This document shows, one piece after another, positions 7,889 through 15,216 of a stretch of 64,000 nucleotides of DNA (position 1 is its first letter; the number at the start of each line of letters is the position of its first letter). The notes under the pieces are model-generated. The model was not told the DNA's origin. It did no database searches and was given only the letters and a program-made list of their open reading frames with translations. The translations under genes were made by a program, and so were the position numbers. This DNA is from Mucilaginibacter terrenus (GTDB lineage: Bacteria > Bacteroidota > Bacteroidia > Sphingobacteriales > Sphingobacteriaceae). Location of the stretch: assembly GCF_003432065.1 (NCBI RefSeq), contig NZ_QWDE01000001.1:372001-436000 (forward strand). The letters run 5' to 3'.

Positions 7889-7924
7889 TTTTAAGCCCGG
7901 CGAACTATCGCCGGGCTTAAAATT
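7887..7924. terminator. Bidirectional terminator overlapping both stop codons
   Basis: Perfect 17-bp arms (7887-7903 and 7908-7924) with GCCCGGCGA and its complement in the stem and an ACTA tetraloop. A/T-rich ends supply U-tracts in both directions. The stem includes part of the TAA of the XRE gene (7886-7888) and the whole stop codon of the convergent GNAT gene (7917-7919). Confidence 0.9.
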
Positions 7925-9035
7925 TATATCTCATGGTCAAATGCCTTTTTCCAAAAGTGGCACCTACGGCAGCATGTATTGCTATCATTTTATCATTAAA
8001 ATCGCCAACCCAGGATAATTCTAATTCGTCATACTGATCCAACGGTATAACGTATTCTTTAAGTTTGATGAAAAGAGCTGACTCCAGGCCATGGTTTTGG
8101 AACTTCTGTTTCGTTCCCATAACTATTGCCCGCATTCGCGAAACGCCCTTCCATTTTCTATATAGGAATATCAATTTGCCAATGATATTGAGCTTGCCGT
8201 TAAGCGGTTTTATCATTTGATTTGCATCTGGCAATATTACTATAAAAGAAGCTGGCTCATTGTTTACATAGGCAAACCAGATGAGTTTTTCGTCCATTAT
8301 AGCTTTCATTTGCCTGAAGCTCTCCAGTATAGTTGCTTTGTTTATCGGCACAAAATTTTCAAAGTCTTGCCATCCATCGTTGTATATTTCAATAAAGTGA
8401 TCAGCAAACTTTTCTATTTCCGCTGATTTAAAGTGGGCAAAGCTATATCCCGGTTTTTTTATTACCCAATTAGCAATTTTGGTGAAGCGTTCTGAAAAGG
8501 GTTTACGCGCATCAAGGTGGTTTGTAATTTGCTCATAGAGCTTAACAAAACCATAATCCTGAAAGAATTTGTGGTAATAGGGCATGTGATAGTTCATGCC
8601 GTAGGAGGGAGGCGTAAATCCTTCTACAAGTAATCCCCAAAAGTTATCGTTCTCACCAAAATTTATCGGTCCGTCCATGGCTAGCATGCCGTTTTCCTTT
8701 AACCAGGTTTTTGCCGTGTCGAACAACAGTACAGCAGCGTTCGCATCATTAATACATTCGAAAAAACCCATTCCGCCGGTTGGTTGCTCATAATTGTAAG
8801 CTTTCTTTTCGTTTATGAATGCTGCAACCCGGCCAATGAGTTTGCCGCTGTTATCTCTTAGTATCCAGCGGGTAGCTTTACCATGCTGATGGAAGTTATT
8901 TTTAGCAGGGTTGAAGACTGCCTCCACATCATTATCCAGCGGACACACCCAATTGGTGTCATTTCTATATATAATCCTTGCTACATCAAGAAAGGCTTTT
9001 TTATCTGACTTACTATTTACTTCAGTAATTTTCAT
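7917..9035 (-). CDS. GNAT-like acyltransferase domain protein
   Basis: A 372-residue protein with two GNAT-like halves. The first covers DVARIIYRNDTNWVCPLDND and RWILRDNSGKLIGRVAAFIN. The second includes KLIWFAYVNNEPASFIVILPD and the late VMGTKQKFQNHGLESALFIK, a degenerate acetyl-CoA binding segment. NCBI-type annotation of close relatives would be 'GNAT family N-acetyltransferase'; substrate is unknown. I start it at ATG 9035 (MKITEVNSK) because a terminator at 9059-9089 lies upstream and would be inside the coding sequence if the 9095 start were used. It lies downstream of the acidic small protein gene on the same strand. Confidence 0.75.
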   Translation of the reverse strand: MKITEVNSKSDKKAFLDVARIIYRNDTNWVCPLDNDVEAVFNPAKNNFHQHGKATRWILRDNSGKLIGRVAAFINEKKAYNYEQPTGGMGFFECINDANAAVLLFDTAKTWLKENGMLAMDGPINFGENDNFWGLLVEGFTPPSYGMNYHMPYYHKFFQDYGFVKLYEQITNHLDARKPFSERFTKIANWVIKKPGYSFAHFKSAEIEKFADHFIEIYNDGWQDFENFVPINKATILESFRQMKAIMDEKLIWFAYVNNEPASFIVILPDANQMIKPLNGKLNIIGKLIFLYRKWKGVSRMRAIVMGTKQKFQNHGLESALFIKLKEYVIPLDQYDELELSWVGDFNDKMIAIHAAVGATFGKRHLTMRYKF

Positions 9036-9058
9036 GCTTTTTGTGTGCGGCATTTCAT

Positions 9059-9089
9059 AAAAAAAGCATCCAGCGGCTGCTGAATGCTT
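9059..9089 (-). terminator. Terminator of the acidic small protein gene
   Basis: On the minus strand, arms AAGCATTCAGC and GCTGGATGCTT (one internal mismatch) enclose a 4-nt loop and are followed by seven T (9065-9059). It lies between the acidic protein gene and the GNAT gene and fixes the latter's start downstream. Confidence 0.85.
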
Positions 9090-9111
9090 CTGCAATTATA
9101 GTGAAACGAAG

Positions 9112-9312
9112 TTAATCGTCGTCTTCGTCGTCATACGGATCGTAAGCGTCGAATCTTCCAAGATCATCATCTAGTGCGATGTTGTCGAAATCCTCATCAT
9201 CGTCGTCTGCGACCTTCTTGCCTGGTGTTACATCATCGTCATCAATGTCGTCCTCGTCCTCTTCACTAGCCTTTTTCGAGGAGATATTCTTATTTACGGG
9301 TTTCTTTGCCAT
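9112..9312 (-). CDS. Highly acidic small protein, unknown function
   Basis: A 66-residue protein: a lysine-rich N-terminus (MAKKPVNKNISSKKAS) followed by almost pure D/E runs and a C-terminus GRFDAYDPYDDEDDD. No signal peptide, cysteine or membrane segment. It has a candidate start context, its own terminator and an uninterrupted frame despite extreme composition, so I consider it real. Similar D/E-rich short proteins are widespread in Sphingobacteriaceae. Such a polyanion could mimic nucleic acid or act as a chaperone or histone-like partner, but that is speculation. Confidence 0.7.
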   Translation of the reverse strand: MAKKPVNKNISSKKASEEDEDDIDDDDVTPGKKVADDDDEDFDNIALDDDLGRFDAYDPYDDEDDD

Positions 9313-9450
9313 CTTAATAAATTTCTAAGGGTAAAACTTATATCGGTAAGCTGATAGTTTATTTGTTTGGGTAATTATGATGTTCTAATATCGAACTTTA
9401 TTACTGTAAAAATAGCTAAAATCAATTTTCAATAAAAAAATCTTTAAAAT

Positions 9451-10011
9451 TTATTCGGATGCCTCTCCAATAGTATTGTCGCTTTGGGTAACCTCCTTAA
9501 GCTGTGGCAATTCGTCAATACTGTTAATACCAAAATAATCCATAAAAAGGTTGCTTGTTCCGTATAAGATGGGTTTGCCAACGGTGTCGCTTTTGCCTGT
9601 AATTGCTATAAGCTCTTTTTCCAGCAACTTTTGTATTGAATAATCGCAGTTTACGCCACGTATTTGTTCCACATCAAGCTTGGTTACGGGCTGCTTGTAA
9701 GCAATAATAGCCAGTGTTTCCAATGCAGCCTGGCTTAATTTCTTTTTAGAGCGTTGAAGTTGCAGCAGGCTAATTACCTGATGATATTTTTTCTTTGTTA
9801 GAAATTGGTACCCATTGTTTACTCTGACGAGTTCTATGGCAAGGTGATCTGATGAATATTTTTTTCGGATGAGTTCGACAGCTGTTTCTACTTCAGTAAT
9901 ATCAAAATCATGATCAAAAGCAGCCTGTAGGCAGTAGAGAATCTCCTCCATGCGAATGCCTTGTTCAGATGCAAAGATCAACGCTTCTATGTATTCGCTA
10001 ATGTTATCCAT
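9451..10011 (-). CDS. scpB: Chromosome segregation and condensation protein ScpB
   Basis: This 186-residue kleisin-interacting subunit of the SMC-ScpA-ScpB condensin has two winged-helix domains. The N-terminal MDNISEYIEALIFASEQGI and the second-domain LSQAALETLAIIAYKQPVTK with VEQIRGVNCDYSIQKLLEK are diagnostic, as is the GRPILYGTS-like segment (here GKPILYGTSNLFMDYFG). The ATG at 10011 is preferred over an upstream TTG because a -7 element (10018-10025) ends 6 nt before it. scpA is not adjacent. The mRNA is probably leaderless. Confidence 0.95.
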   Translation of the reverse strand: MDNISEYIEALIFASEQGIRMEEILYCLQAAFDHDFDITEVETAVELIRKKYSSDHLAIELVRVNNGYQFLTKKKYHQVISLLQLQRSKKKLSQAALETLAIIAYKQPVTKLDVEQIRGVNCDYSIQKLLEKELIAITGKSDTVGKPILYGTSNLFMDYFGINSIDELPQLKEVTQSDNTIGEASE

Positions 10012-10017
10012 TCGGTG

Positions 10018-10025
10018 CAAATATA
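10018..10025 (-). promoter_or_regulatory. -7 element 6 nt before scpB ATG
   Basis: Minus strand TATATTTG is a perfect TAnnTTTG. Only 6 nt (CACCGA) separate it from the ATG, implying a leaderless or nearly leaderless transcript. Confidence 0.55.
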
Positions 10026-10087
10026 TAAGATAGCATGAAAGTGCGAAGTCGGAATTACAAAGGAAGGCTTGAGTTTTAAAGTTGGGC

Positions 10088-10327
10088 TTATATCCAGTGA
10101 TGAGCCTCTATCTTATCAGCAAGTAGATGCAGCACCTCTTCAGGCACTTTCCCCAAATTTTTACAAACATGCAAAATGTGCTGTTCGTCAGGATCAAAAG
10201 AAGCCACCAGTTCGCCGTCTTTAAAAACATCAAACTTACACTGCTCACGTTCGTGATGCGGATGATCGCTTACCTCAAATTGGTAAAGTTCTTTGTCTTT
10301 GGTTATTGTTAGTTTGTGGCGTTCCAT
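10088..10327 (-). CDS. Conserved small hypothetical protein
   Basis: A 79-residue soluble protein beginning MERHKLTITKDKELYQFEVSD and ending LADKIEAHHWI. It is histidine-rich (HPHHERE in the middle, HH near the end) and has two cysteines (EQCKFDV and HVCKNLG). No known domain is recognised. The clean frame, codon usage and position between mqnC and scpB on the same strand support a real gene. The histidines could bind metal, but nothing demonstrates it. The 78-bp upstream gap carries two DnaA-box-like 9-mers. Confidence 0.65.
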   Translation of the reverse strand: MERHKLTITKDKELYQFEVSDHPHHEREQCKFDVFKDGELVASFDPDEQHILHVCKNLGKVPEEVLHLLADKIEAHHWI

Positions 10328-10376
10328 AGTAGTATTAAACTTTTAACTCGTTGCCACGGCATTTGTTTAGCTGGAG

Positions 10377-10403
10377 TTATCCACTTCGCACGGGATATCC
10401 ACA
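10377..10403 (+). promoter_or_regulatory. Pair of DnaA-box-like 9-mers
   Basis: TTATCCACT (10377-10385) and ATATCCACA (10395-10403) each match the DnaA box TTATCCACA at 8 of 9 positions. They are in the same orientation, 18 bp apart, in the gap upstream of the small hypothetical gene. Confidence 0.3.
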
Positions 10404-10405
10404 AA

Positions 10406-11530
10406 TTAATAATCAATAACCTGTTCTTCTATTTCCGCAGGTATCTCGCGCCAGTCGTATCGTTGGGTACGCAGTTGAGGTTCAAAGCCGGCCTCACGTA
10501 TAGAATCCTGTATACCTTTAGCAGTAAAGCGGTGCGGTGCACCTGCTGCAGAAACAACGTTCTCTTCTATCATTATAGACCCGAAATCGTTGGCGCCCGC
10601 ATGCAGGCATATTTGCGCAACCTGCTTACCTACGGTTAACCATGATGCCTGTATGTTCTTTACATTGGGCAGCATAATACGGCTAAGCGCAATCATACGG
10701 ATGTATTCGTCACCGGTAACATTGTTGGTTATGCCGCGCACTTTGCGCAGGAGTGTGCCGTCATCCTGAAAAGGCCAGGGAATAAAAGCTATAAACCCAT
10801 AGTGTCCTTCTGGCTTTTCAGATTGTACTTCACGCAGCCACACCAGGTGTTCAAAGCGTTCTTCAATAGTTTCTATGTGGCCAAACATCATTGTCGCCGA
10901 AGATGGCAGGTTAAGCTGATGAGCTGCACGCATAACATCCAGCCACTCCTTACCGCCACATTTACCTTTGGATATCAGCCTGCGAACGCGATCGTTCAAT
11001 ATCTCTGCGCCGGCACCCGGCAGTGAGTCCAGGCCGGACTCTTTCATAGCTTTTAGCACCTCGTAATGGCTCATACCTTCCAGTTTAGCTACGTGCGCAA
11101 TTTCCGGCGGGCCTAACGAGTGTAACTTCAGTTTAGGATACAGCTGTTTAAGTTCACGGAATAGATCGGTATAAAACTTCAGGCCAAGATCGGGATGGTG
11201 ACCTCCCTGTAATAACAACTGATCGCCACCATAACGAAAGGTCTCCTCAATTTTCCGCTTGTAAGTCTCTATATCGGTTATATAAGCATCTTCGTGACCT
11301 GGCCGACGGAAAAAGTTGCAGAATTTACAGTTGGCAATGCAGACGTTGGTGGTGTTAACATTTCGGTCAATCTGCCAGGTTACTTTGCCATGCGGAACCT
11401 GTATTTTTCGCAGTTCGTTAGCAACGTACATCAGATCGGGGGTGGAGGCATTATGGTATAGATAAACCCCTTCTTCCATAGTGAGAAAATCAAATGCTAA
11501 CGCACGCTGCAACAGATCGGCTGTAATCAT
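10406..11530 (-). CDS. mqnC: Cyclic dehypoxanthinyl futalosine synthase
   Basis: A 374-residue radical SAM enzyme of the futalosine route to menaquinone, cyclising dehypoxanthine futalosine. The [4Fe-4S] motif CIANCKFCNFFRRPG (CxxxCxxC) lies at about residues 63-70. It is followed by GGDQLLLQGGHHPDLGL, SLGPPEI and LPGAGAEILNDRVR, all family hallmarks, and by the C-terminal MIEENVVSAAGAPHR. Menaquinone is the expected quinone of Bacteroidota and would serve the complex I genes in this window. The start is set at ATG 11530, where the family N-terminus begins and a -7 element lies only 3 nt upstream. The longer frame adds an unrelated leader. Confidence 0.95.
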   Translation of the reverse strand: MITADLLQRALAFDFLTMEEGVYLYHNASTPDLMYVANELRKIQVPHGKVTWQIDRNVNTTNVCIANCKFCNFFRRPGHEDAYITDIETYKRKIEETFRYGGDQLLLQGGHHPDLGLKFYTDLFRELKQLYPKLKLHSLGPPEIAHVAKLEGMSHYEVLKAMKESGLDSLPGAGAEILNDRVRRLISKGKCGGKEWLDVMRAAHQLNLPSSATMMFGHIETIEERFEHLVWLREVQSEKPEGHYGFIAFIPWPFQDDGTLLRKVRGITNNVTGDEYIRMIALSRIMLPNVKNIQASWLTVGKQVAQICLHAGANDFGSIMIEENVVSAAGAPHRFTAKGIQDSIREAGFEPQLRTQRYDWREIPAEIEEQVIDY

Positions 11531-11533
11531 ATA

Positions 11534-11541
11534 CAAATATA
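11534..11541 (-). promoter_or_regulatory. -7 element 3 nt before mqnC ATG
   Basis: Minus strand TATATTTG (perfect TAnnTTTG) is followed by TAT and then the ATG. This again implies a leaderless mRNA. A TTTG at a loose -33 distance lies further upstream. Confidence 0.55.
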
Positions 11542-11647
11542 CACGGACTGATTTGAAACATGAAAGCCAAAGATGAAAGGTGTTTTGGTGGTGACAAAAT
11601 CTTAAACAGCATGTAATTAGAAGACTCACCAAGGCGTAAATTCCACC

Positions 11648-13135
11648 TTAATCTTCTACTATCGTTCCTTTGTCCAGTTTTAACACTTTAGTAACGCTAT
11701 TCGGTATTTCGTGGTGATAATGGGTGACATATATAAGGGTAGCATTGCTTACACCACATATAGCGTCTACAATCGCCTTAAAATGTATTTGCTGATGATC
11801 ATCCAACCCCTGGCAAGGTTCATCAAATATTAACAGTGCGGGGTTTTTAATTAGTGCCCTTGCCAGTAAGCAAAGCCGCTGTGCGCTTGCCGGGATGTTT
11901 TTTAGCAGCACACGAGCGTATTTATCTATCTCAAGCGCTTTCATCCAGCTTAAAGCAAGATCGGCACGGCCCTTTACACTAGGTCGGAATAACCCTAATG
12001 TATCGTAAAAGCCGCTTTCTATAACTTGCAGGCAACTGTTATCGGTAGGGAAGTACTGATACAGTTCCGGCGACACAAAGCCGATTTTGCTTTTGATATC
12101 CCAAATGCTTTCTCCTGTGCCGCGTTGCTTATCAAACAGGGTTATACTGTTAGCATACGCTTGCGGGTTGTCGCCGTTTATTAAACTCAGTAGCGTAGAT
12201 TTACCCGCGCCATTAGGCCCAAGCAGCGCCCATCGTTCGCCGGGGTTTATAGTCCAGTTAATATCCTTAAGTACTTGTTTATCGCCGTACCGTATGTTCA
12301 CTCCAGTCATGTTAACGATGGTATTGTAGGTAACAGATTGCGGTTGTTCAATCAGCGCCTTCAAAAGATCAATGTTTTGAAGTGTTGGTTGGTCATGCTC
12401 TATTCTCTTTAAAAACTCAGGTTTGCTAAGCCTTTGCTCCAATTTGCCATCTTTAAGCATTAAAATGTGTTCTATACAATTCGGAAGTTCGTCGCCGGAT
12501 GTCGCCATGACAATCGTGATCCCGGATGCACTTATTTCATCTAACAATTTGTTTAAGTAAGCACGGGTGGCAATGTCCAAACCGGTAAATGGGTTATCCA
12601 GGAGCAGGAGGTCCGGATTTTTTAGCAGCGCGGTTGCAATCATTAACCGCTTAGTTTCGCCATTGGATAGCTTGATTACCTCTTTATCTAATAATTGTAC
12701 AAGGTTTAAAGCTTCAGTTGTTTTGTTAAATGTCCAATAATCCTGTGCTGCATTCCCTAGCTTAGCAGCTGTATTAAGGTATTGTGCAACAGTTAAGGCA
12801 TCCTCCGAATCTGATGAGTTGTAACGCTGCTGGTAATAGAAGTTGGATGTGTTAGAGAGATTCTTGAAATGGTGCCGAGATCCGACAAATGCTATTTTCA
12901 GGTGGTAGTCGTTAATTTTGGATCCATTGTCATCAATAAAATGGTACTTGATGCTGCCCGAAGTGGAGGACATGTTACCTGCGACGAGCTGCAGCAAGAC
13001 AGTCTTGCCCGAGCCACTTTTGCCTATAATTGCTATGTTCTCTTTTTTAATTATTTGAAGAGAGATGCCATCTAGTATGTTGTTTCCGGATATTTTCAGG
13101 CTGATGCCTTCAAGTGATACAAGTGGTTTGTTCAT
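11648..13135 (-). CDS. ABC-type ATPase with two nucleotide-binding domains
   Basis: A 495-residue protein with two tandem ABC ATPase domains and no membrane segment. Domain 1 has Walker A GKSGSGKTVLL (about 38-48), signature-like LSNGETKRL and Walker B LLLLDNPFTGLD. Domain 2 has Walker A GPNGAGKSTLL, Walker B ALLIFDEPCQGLD and a switch histidine in YVTHYHHEIP. Domain 2's signature is degenerate (ASAQRLCLLARA instead of LSGGQ). The layout resembles ModF/YlmA-type proteins, which lack a dedicated permease. The role may be regulatory or translational rather than transport; the substrate cannot be assigned. No permease gene is adjacent. Confidence 0.85.
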   Translation of the reverse strand: MNKPLVSLEGISLKISGNNILDGISLQIIKKENIAIIGKSGSGKTVLLQLVAGNMSSTSGSIKYHFIDDNGSKINDYHLKIAFVGSRHHFKNLSNTSNFYYQQRYNSSDSEDALTVAQYLNTAAKLGNAAQDYWTFNKTTEALNLVQLLDKEVIKLSNGETKRLMIATALLKNPDLLLLDNPFTGLDIATRAYLNKLLDEISASGITIVMATSGDELPNCIEHILMLKDGKLEQRLSKPEFLKRIEHDQPTLQNIDLLKALIEQPQSVTYNTIVNMTGVNIRYGDKQVLKDINWTINPGERWALLGPNGAGKSTLLSLINGDNPQAYANSITLFDKQRGTGESIWDIKSKIGFVSPELYQYFPTDNSCLQVIESGFYDTLGLFRPSVKGRADLALSWMKALEIDKYARVLLKNIPASAQRLCLLARALIKNPALLIFDEPCQGLDDHQQIHFKAIVDAICGVSNATLIYVTHYHHEIPNSVTKVLKLDKGTIVED

Positions 13136-13560
13136 GATGTTTAAGCCCGCAATTTAGCATTGGACAAGGATTTTAAACAAGTAATTACTTATTTAAGGTT
13201 GTAGTTTGAGCTAAAGTCATTTACCATAAAGTTTTTCATCTTTTTTTCATCAAACTATTTTTATTGTGGAATTCAATTTATAAATTAGTAAAACCTATCT
13301 GAAACGCCGTTGAGCGGGTACTAACCAAAAACCGATTTATTTTTTTACGTGGTGCCCCGGCACTTGTTAATTATTGAGATATGAGTTTATTATTGCTGCT
13401 CGAGACAGCTGTAAAGTTGTTTCTGATGAGTTTATTTGTTGTGTTGATAGCTGTGAGGTTTTTACCCGCAGAGCGTGGGAATATGAAGGAAAATTAATTC
13501 AGGGCTGCTGATAACAATTGGAATAGATCATTGTATTATATGTATAATCAATCATCTATT
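13136..13560. other. 425-base intergenic region with a possible micro-ORF
   Basis: AT-rich divergent region between the ABC ATPase and a small lipoprotein gene. Apart from one possible 38-codon ORF at 13381-13497 I see no repeats, operators or RNA-gene signatures here. Confidence 0.5.
13381..13497 (+). CDS. Possible 38-residue membrane micro-protein
   Basis: ATG at 13381 opens a 38-codon frame encoding one hydrophobic helix (MSLLLLLETAVKLFLMSLFV, then VLIAVRFLP) and a polar tail AERGNMKEN. The positive-inside pattern is compatible with a single-span inner-membrane protein. There is no clear ribosome binding site or -7 element, so this is a tentative call made from hydropathy alone. Confidence 0.3.
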   Translation: MSLLLLLETAVKLFLMSLFVVLIAVRFLPAERGNMKEN

Positions 13561-13728
13561 ATGAAAAAGTTTAGTCTATTATTTTTTGTAGCAGCCCTTT
13601 GTTTTTTAAGCAGCTGTTCTGTTGTTGGAGATATATTTAAAGCAGGTGCCTATACCGCTATTATTGGTATCATTATTTTGGTACTGATCATTTTCTGGAT
13701 AATATCTAAGTTCAGGAGTAATTCTTAA
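13561..13728 (+). CDS. Small lipoprotein with one transmembrane helix
   Basis: A 55-residue protein. MKKFSLLFFVAALCFLSSC is a lipoprotein signal peptide with lipobox LSSC (Cys19). It is followed by SVVGDIFKAGAYTA and a strongly hydrophobic helix IIGIIILVLIIFWIISKF. Very similar short proteins are common in Bacteroidota, and some databases carry misleading enzyme names for them; no catalytic fold fits in 55 residues. It is probably an envelope-anchored micro-protein. I use the ATG at 13561 because the signal peptide begins there. It precedes the DUF2383 gene by 65 nt on the same strand, suggesting a shared stress-related transcript. Confidence 0.7.
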   Translation: MKKFSLLFFVAALCFLSSCSVVGDIFKAGAYTAIIGIIILVLIIFWIISKFRSNS

Positions 13729-13779
13729 ACCTTTGCGGAGTTTTTGTAAACAATGTTTTTTCTTGCTGGTTAATAAAAC

Positions 13780-13785
13780 AGGAGG
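13780..13785 (+). promoter_or_regulatory. Unusually strong Shine-Dalgarno
   Basis: AGGAGG ends 8 nt before the ATG of the DUF2383 gene. Most genes in this window have no Shine-Dalgarno sequence, so this canonical one stands out and supports the start at 13794. Confidence 0.7.
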
Positions 13786-13793
13786 AAAAATAT

Positions 13794-14252
13794 ATGGAAA
13801 ATGCAAAAGCAACTGTTGAGGCGCTCAACGATCTGATTGCGATAAACAACGATCGCGTAGCTGGGTTTGAAAGAGCGATAAGCGAAATAAAGGACGATAA
13901 AGCGGATCTTAAATATTTGTTTACAAACTGCATAGGTGTAAGCCATCAGTTTAAAATGGAGTTGGCTACTGAAGTTGCTGCTCTTGGTAAAGATATCGAG
14001 ACGGACTCTTCTAAAAGTGGTAAGTTGCATCGAACCTGGCTTGATTTAAAAGCTACTTTTACGGGGCATAGTACCCACAGTGTATTGGAAGAATGCGAGT
14101 TTGGCGAAGACGCTATCAAAAAGTCTTACCAGACTGCACTTGATGATGAAGCTTTACCTGCTTACGTAAAGGACATACTGAAAAAGCAGCAAGTTATATT
14201 GAATGCCGCTCACGATAAAATTAAAGCACTACGCGATAGCGTGGCAAACTGA
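13794..14252 (+). CDS. PA2169/DUF2383 four-helix-bundle protein
   Basis: A 152-residue all-alpha protein of the DUF2383/PA2169 family (ferritin-like fold). Family features include the N-terminal ATVEALNDLIAINNDRVAGFE, the central SHQFKMELATEVAALGKD and the C-terminal half with CEFGEDAIKKSYQTAL and LPAYVKDILKKQQ. Relatives are often induced by general stress; the biochemical role is unknown. A perfect AGGAGG precedes it. A 22-bp stem terminator follows at 14265, shared with the convergent membrane protein gene. Confidence 0.88.
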   Translation: MENAKATVEALNDLIAINNDRVAGFERAISEIKDDKADLKYLFTNCIGVSHQFKMELATEVAALGKDIETDSSKSGKLHRTWLDLKATFTGHSTHSVLEECEFGEDAIKKSYQTALDDEALPAYVKDILKKQQVILNAAHDKIKALRDSVAN

Positions 14253-14264
14253 TTTTAATACAGC

Positions 14265-14313
14265 AACTATTAAATAAAAAGAGCGCCTAAAGCGCTCTTT
14301 TTATTTAATAGTT
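14265..14313. terminator. Bidirectional terminator with perfect 22-bp stem
   Basis: Arms 14265-14286 and 14292-14313 are perfectly complementary, with AAAAAGAGCGC at the apex side and a CTAAA loop. A- and T-runs in the stem serve both directions. The right arm covers the last four codons and stop of the convergent minus-strand gene. Confidence 0.92.
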
Positions 14314-14735
14314 ATTTCACCTACTTTCCAGCTCTTTTTATCAGCCCAGTCGCCTCCGGTGTATCCCAACTGTATTTGCCAATTCTTTTTAATAAGGGTG
14401 CCGGTGCTGTCTTGCGAGCTCACCGTGGATGATATTTGATAACTATTGCTGGCGGTATCAATTACCGACTCAAATTTGTTGTTGGGGAATGTTGCAGTAG
14501 CAGGTTGCTTTAGCTTATCTTTAATAAAGCCTTTTGCTACAGTAAATGCCTCCAGCTTGTTTGGTTTGCGGTTAACATGCATTCTCCTGTTCTGAAATAC
14601 CCTAAGCAGGAACACCACCAACACTAAGGCAAATAATACAGAGAAGATTGTTGCCGTTCTTACCCTGGGATGCCGCCTCCAGTGTAGCTTTTGTTGTTCC
14701 TCGGCGCTTAATTTATTATAGTCGGCGTATCGCAT
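14301..14735 (-). CDS. Single-span membrane protein, unknown function
   Basis: A 144-residue protein. A charged cytoplasmic N-terminus (SAEEQQKLHWRRHPRVRT) precedes one hydrophobic helix, TATIFSVLFALVLVVFLLRV (about 27-46). The exported domain contains KGFIKDKLKQPATATFPNNK and ends with WQIQLGYTGGDWADKKSW. The 'fvkdrLksPstAkFp' pattern followed by a small beta-rich domain occurs in many uncharacterised envelope proteins. It lies downstream of the tandem mini-lipoprotein genes on the same strand but is separated from them by a terminator. Its last codons are inside a bidirectional terminator. Confidence 0.65.
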   Translation of the reverse strand: MRYADYNKLSAEEQQKLHWRRHPRVRTATIFSVLFALVLVVFLLRVFQNRRMHVNRKPNKLEAFTVAKGFIKDKLKQPATATFPNNKFESVIDTASNSYQISSTVSSQDSTGTLIKKNWQIQLGYTGGDWADKKSWKVGEITIK

Positions 14736-14797
14736 GTTTCAAGCTTTCCTCAATAAACAACAAAACACACATTTGTTTTACAAGTAAACAAAAGGGC

Positions 14798-14839
14798 AAC
14801 AAAAAAGCCCTTCGGAGTAAACCAAAGGGCTTTTTTGTT
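14798..14839. terminator. Terminator after mini-lipoprotein 1
   Basis: Perfect 15-bp arms (14798-14812 and 14825-14839) with AAGGGC core, a 12-nt loop and T-runs on both strands. It separates mini-lipoprotein 1 from the membrane protein gene downstream. Confidence 0.9.
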
Positions 14840-14853
14840 AAACGTAAAAAGAA

Positions 14854-15075
14854 CTACATTTTTTTAGTAGAATCCATTTTAGTAGAGTCCATTTTAGCAG
14901 TGGTATCCATCTTTGCTGCAGTGTCCATCTTTGCAGAATCCATTTTAGCTGAATCTGTAGCAGCTGAATCTGTAGCAGCTGAATCAGCTGAAGAAGAATC
15001 AGATTTACCTTTACAAGCAACAGCTGAAACAGCGATAGCGATGGCTAATACGCCAACTTTGAATGCATTTTTCAT
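14854..15075 (-). CDS. Mini-lipoprotein 1, Met-rich repetitive tail
   Basis: A 73-residue lipoprotein. The signal MKNAFKVGVLAIAIAVSAVAC ends in lipobox AVAC (Cys21). The mature part is low-complexity: DSSSADSAATDSAATDSA followed by KMDS/KMDT units repeated about seven times to the C-terminus, giving seven methionines spaced 3-6 residues apart. It is one of four tandem paralogues (14854-16035) sharing this signal peptide. A GGGTTACC-N16-ATTAA motif lies upstream (15114-15142), as for two siblings and the sigma gene. A Met-rich surface tail could scavenge oxidants or bind metal; this is speculation. No fold is expected. Confidence 0.75.
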   Translation of the reverse strand: MKNAFKVGVLAIAIAVSAVACKGKSDSSSADSAATDSAATDSAKMDSAKMDTAAKMDTTAKMDSTKMDSTKKM

Positions 15076-15113
15076 TTTTTGTTTTTTTTAAGTGATTTAA
15101 TAGTTTTCACCCC

Positions 15114-15142
15114 TTAATACAGCAAATGAAAAAAGGTAACCC
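15114..15142 (-). promoter_or_regulatory. Predicted ECF sigma promoter of mini-lipoprotein 1
   Basis: On the minus strand, GGGTTACC (15142-15135), 16 nt, then ATTAA (15118-15114). The -10-like block is about 39 nt from the ATG at 15075. The same blocks and spacing occur at three other sites nearby. The GGTAA part also pairs with TTACC at 15166-15170 in a weak hairpin. Confidence 0.7.
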
Positions 15143-15216
15143 ACTTTTTTATAAAAAAATGCAGATTACCTTTTTATTATTGAAAAACTAATAAAACTTA
15201 AAAACCTAAGCGGTAA

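Noticed and set aside
9036..9095. Longer start (9095) for the GNAT gene
   Set aside because: It would place a strong minus-strand terminator (9059-9089) inside the coding sequence; the ATG at 9035 begins the conserved domain.
14648..15091. Long plus-strand frames opposite the mini-lipoprotein genes (for example 14648-15091 and 15471-15755)
   Set aside because: They are antisense shadows of low-complexity D/S/T/K codons; they lack starts, signals or domain patterns, while the minus-strand frames all begin with lipoprotein signal peptides.
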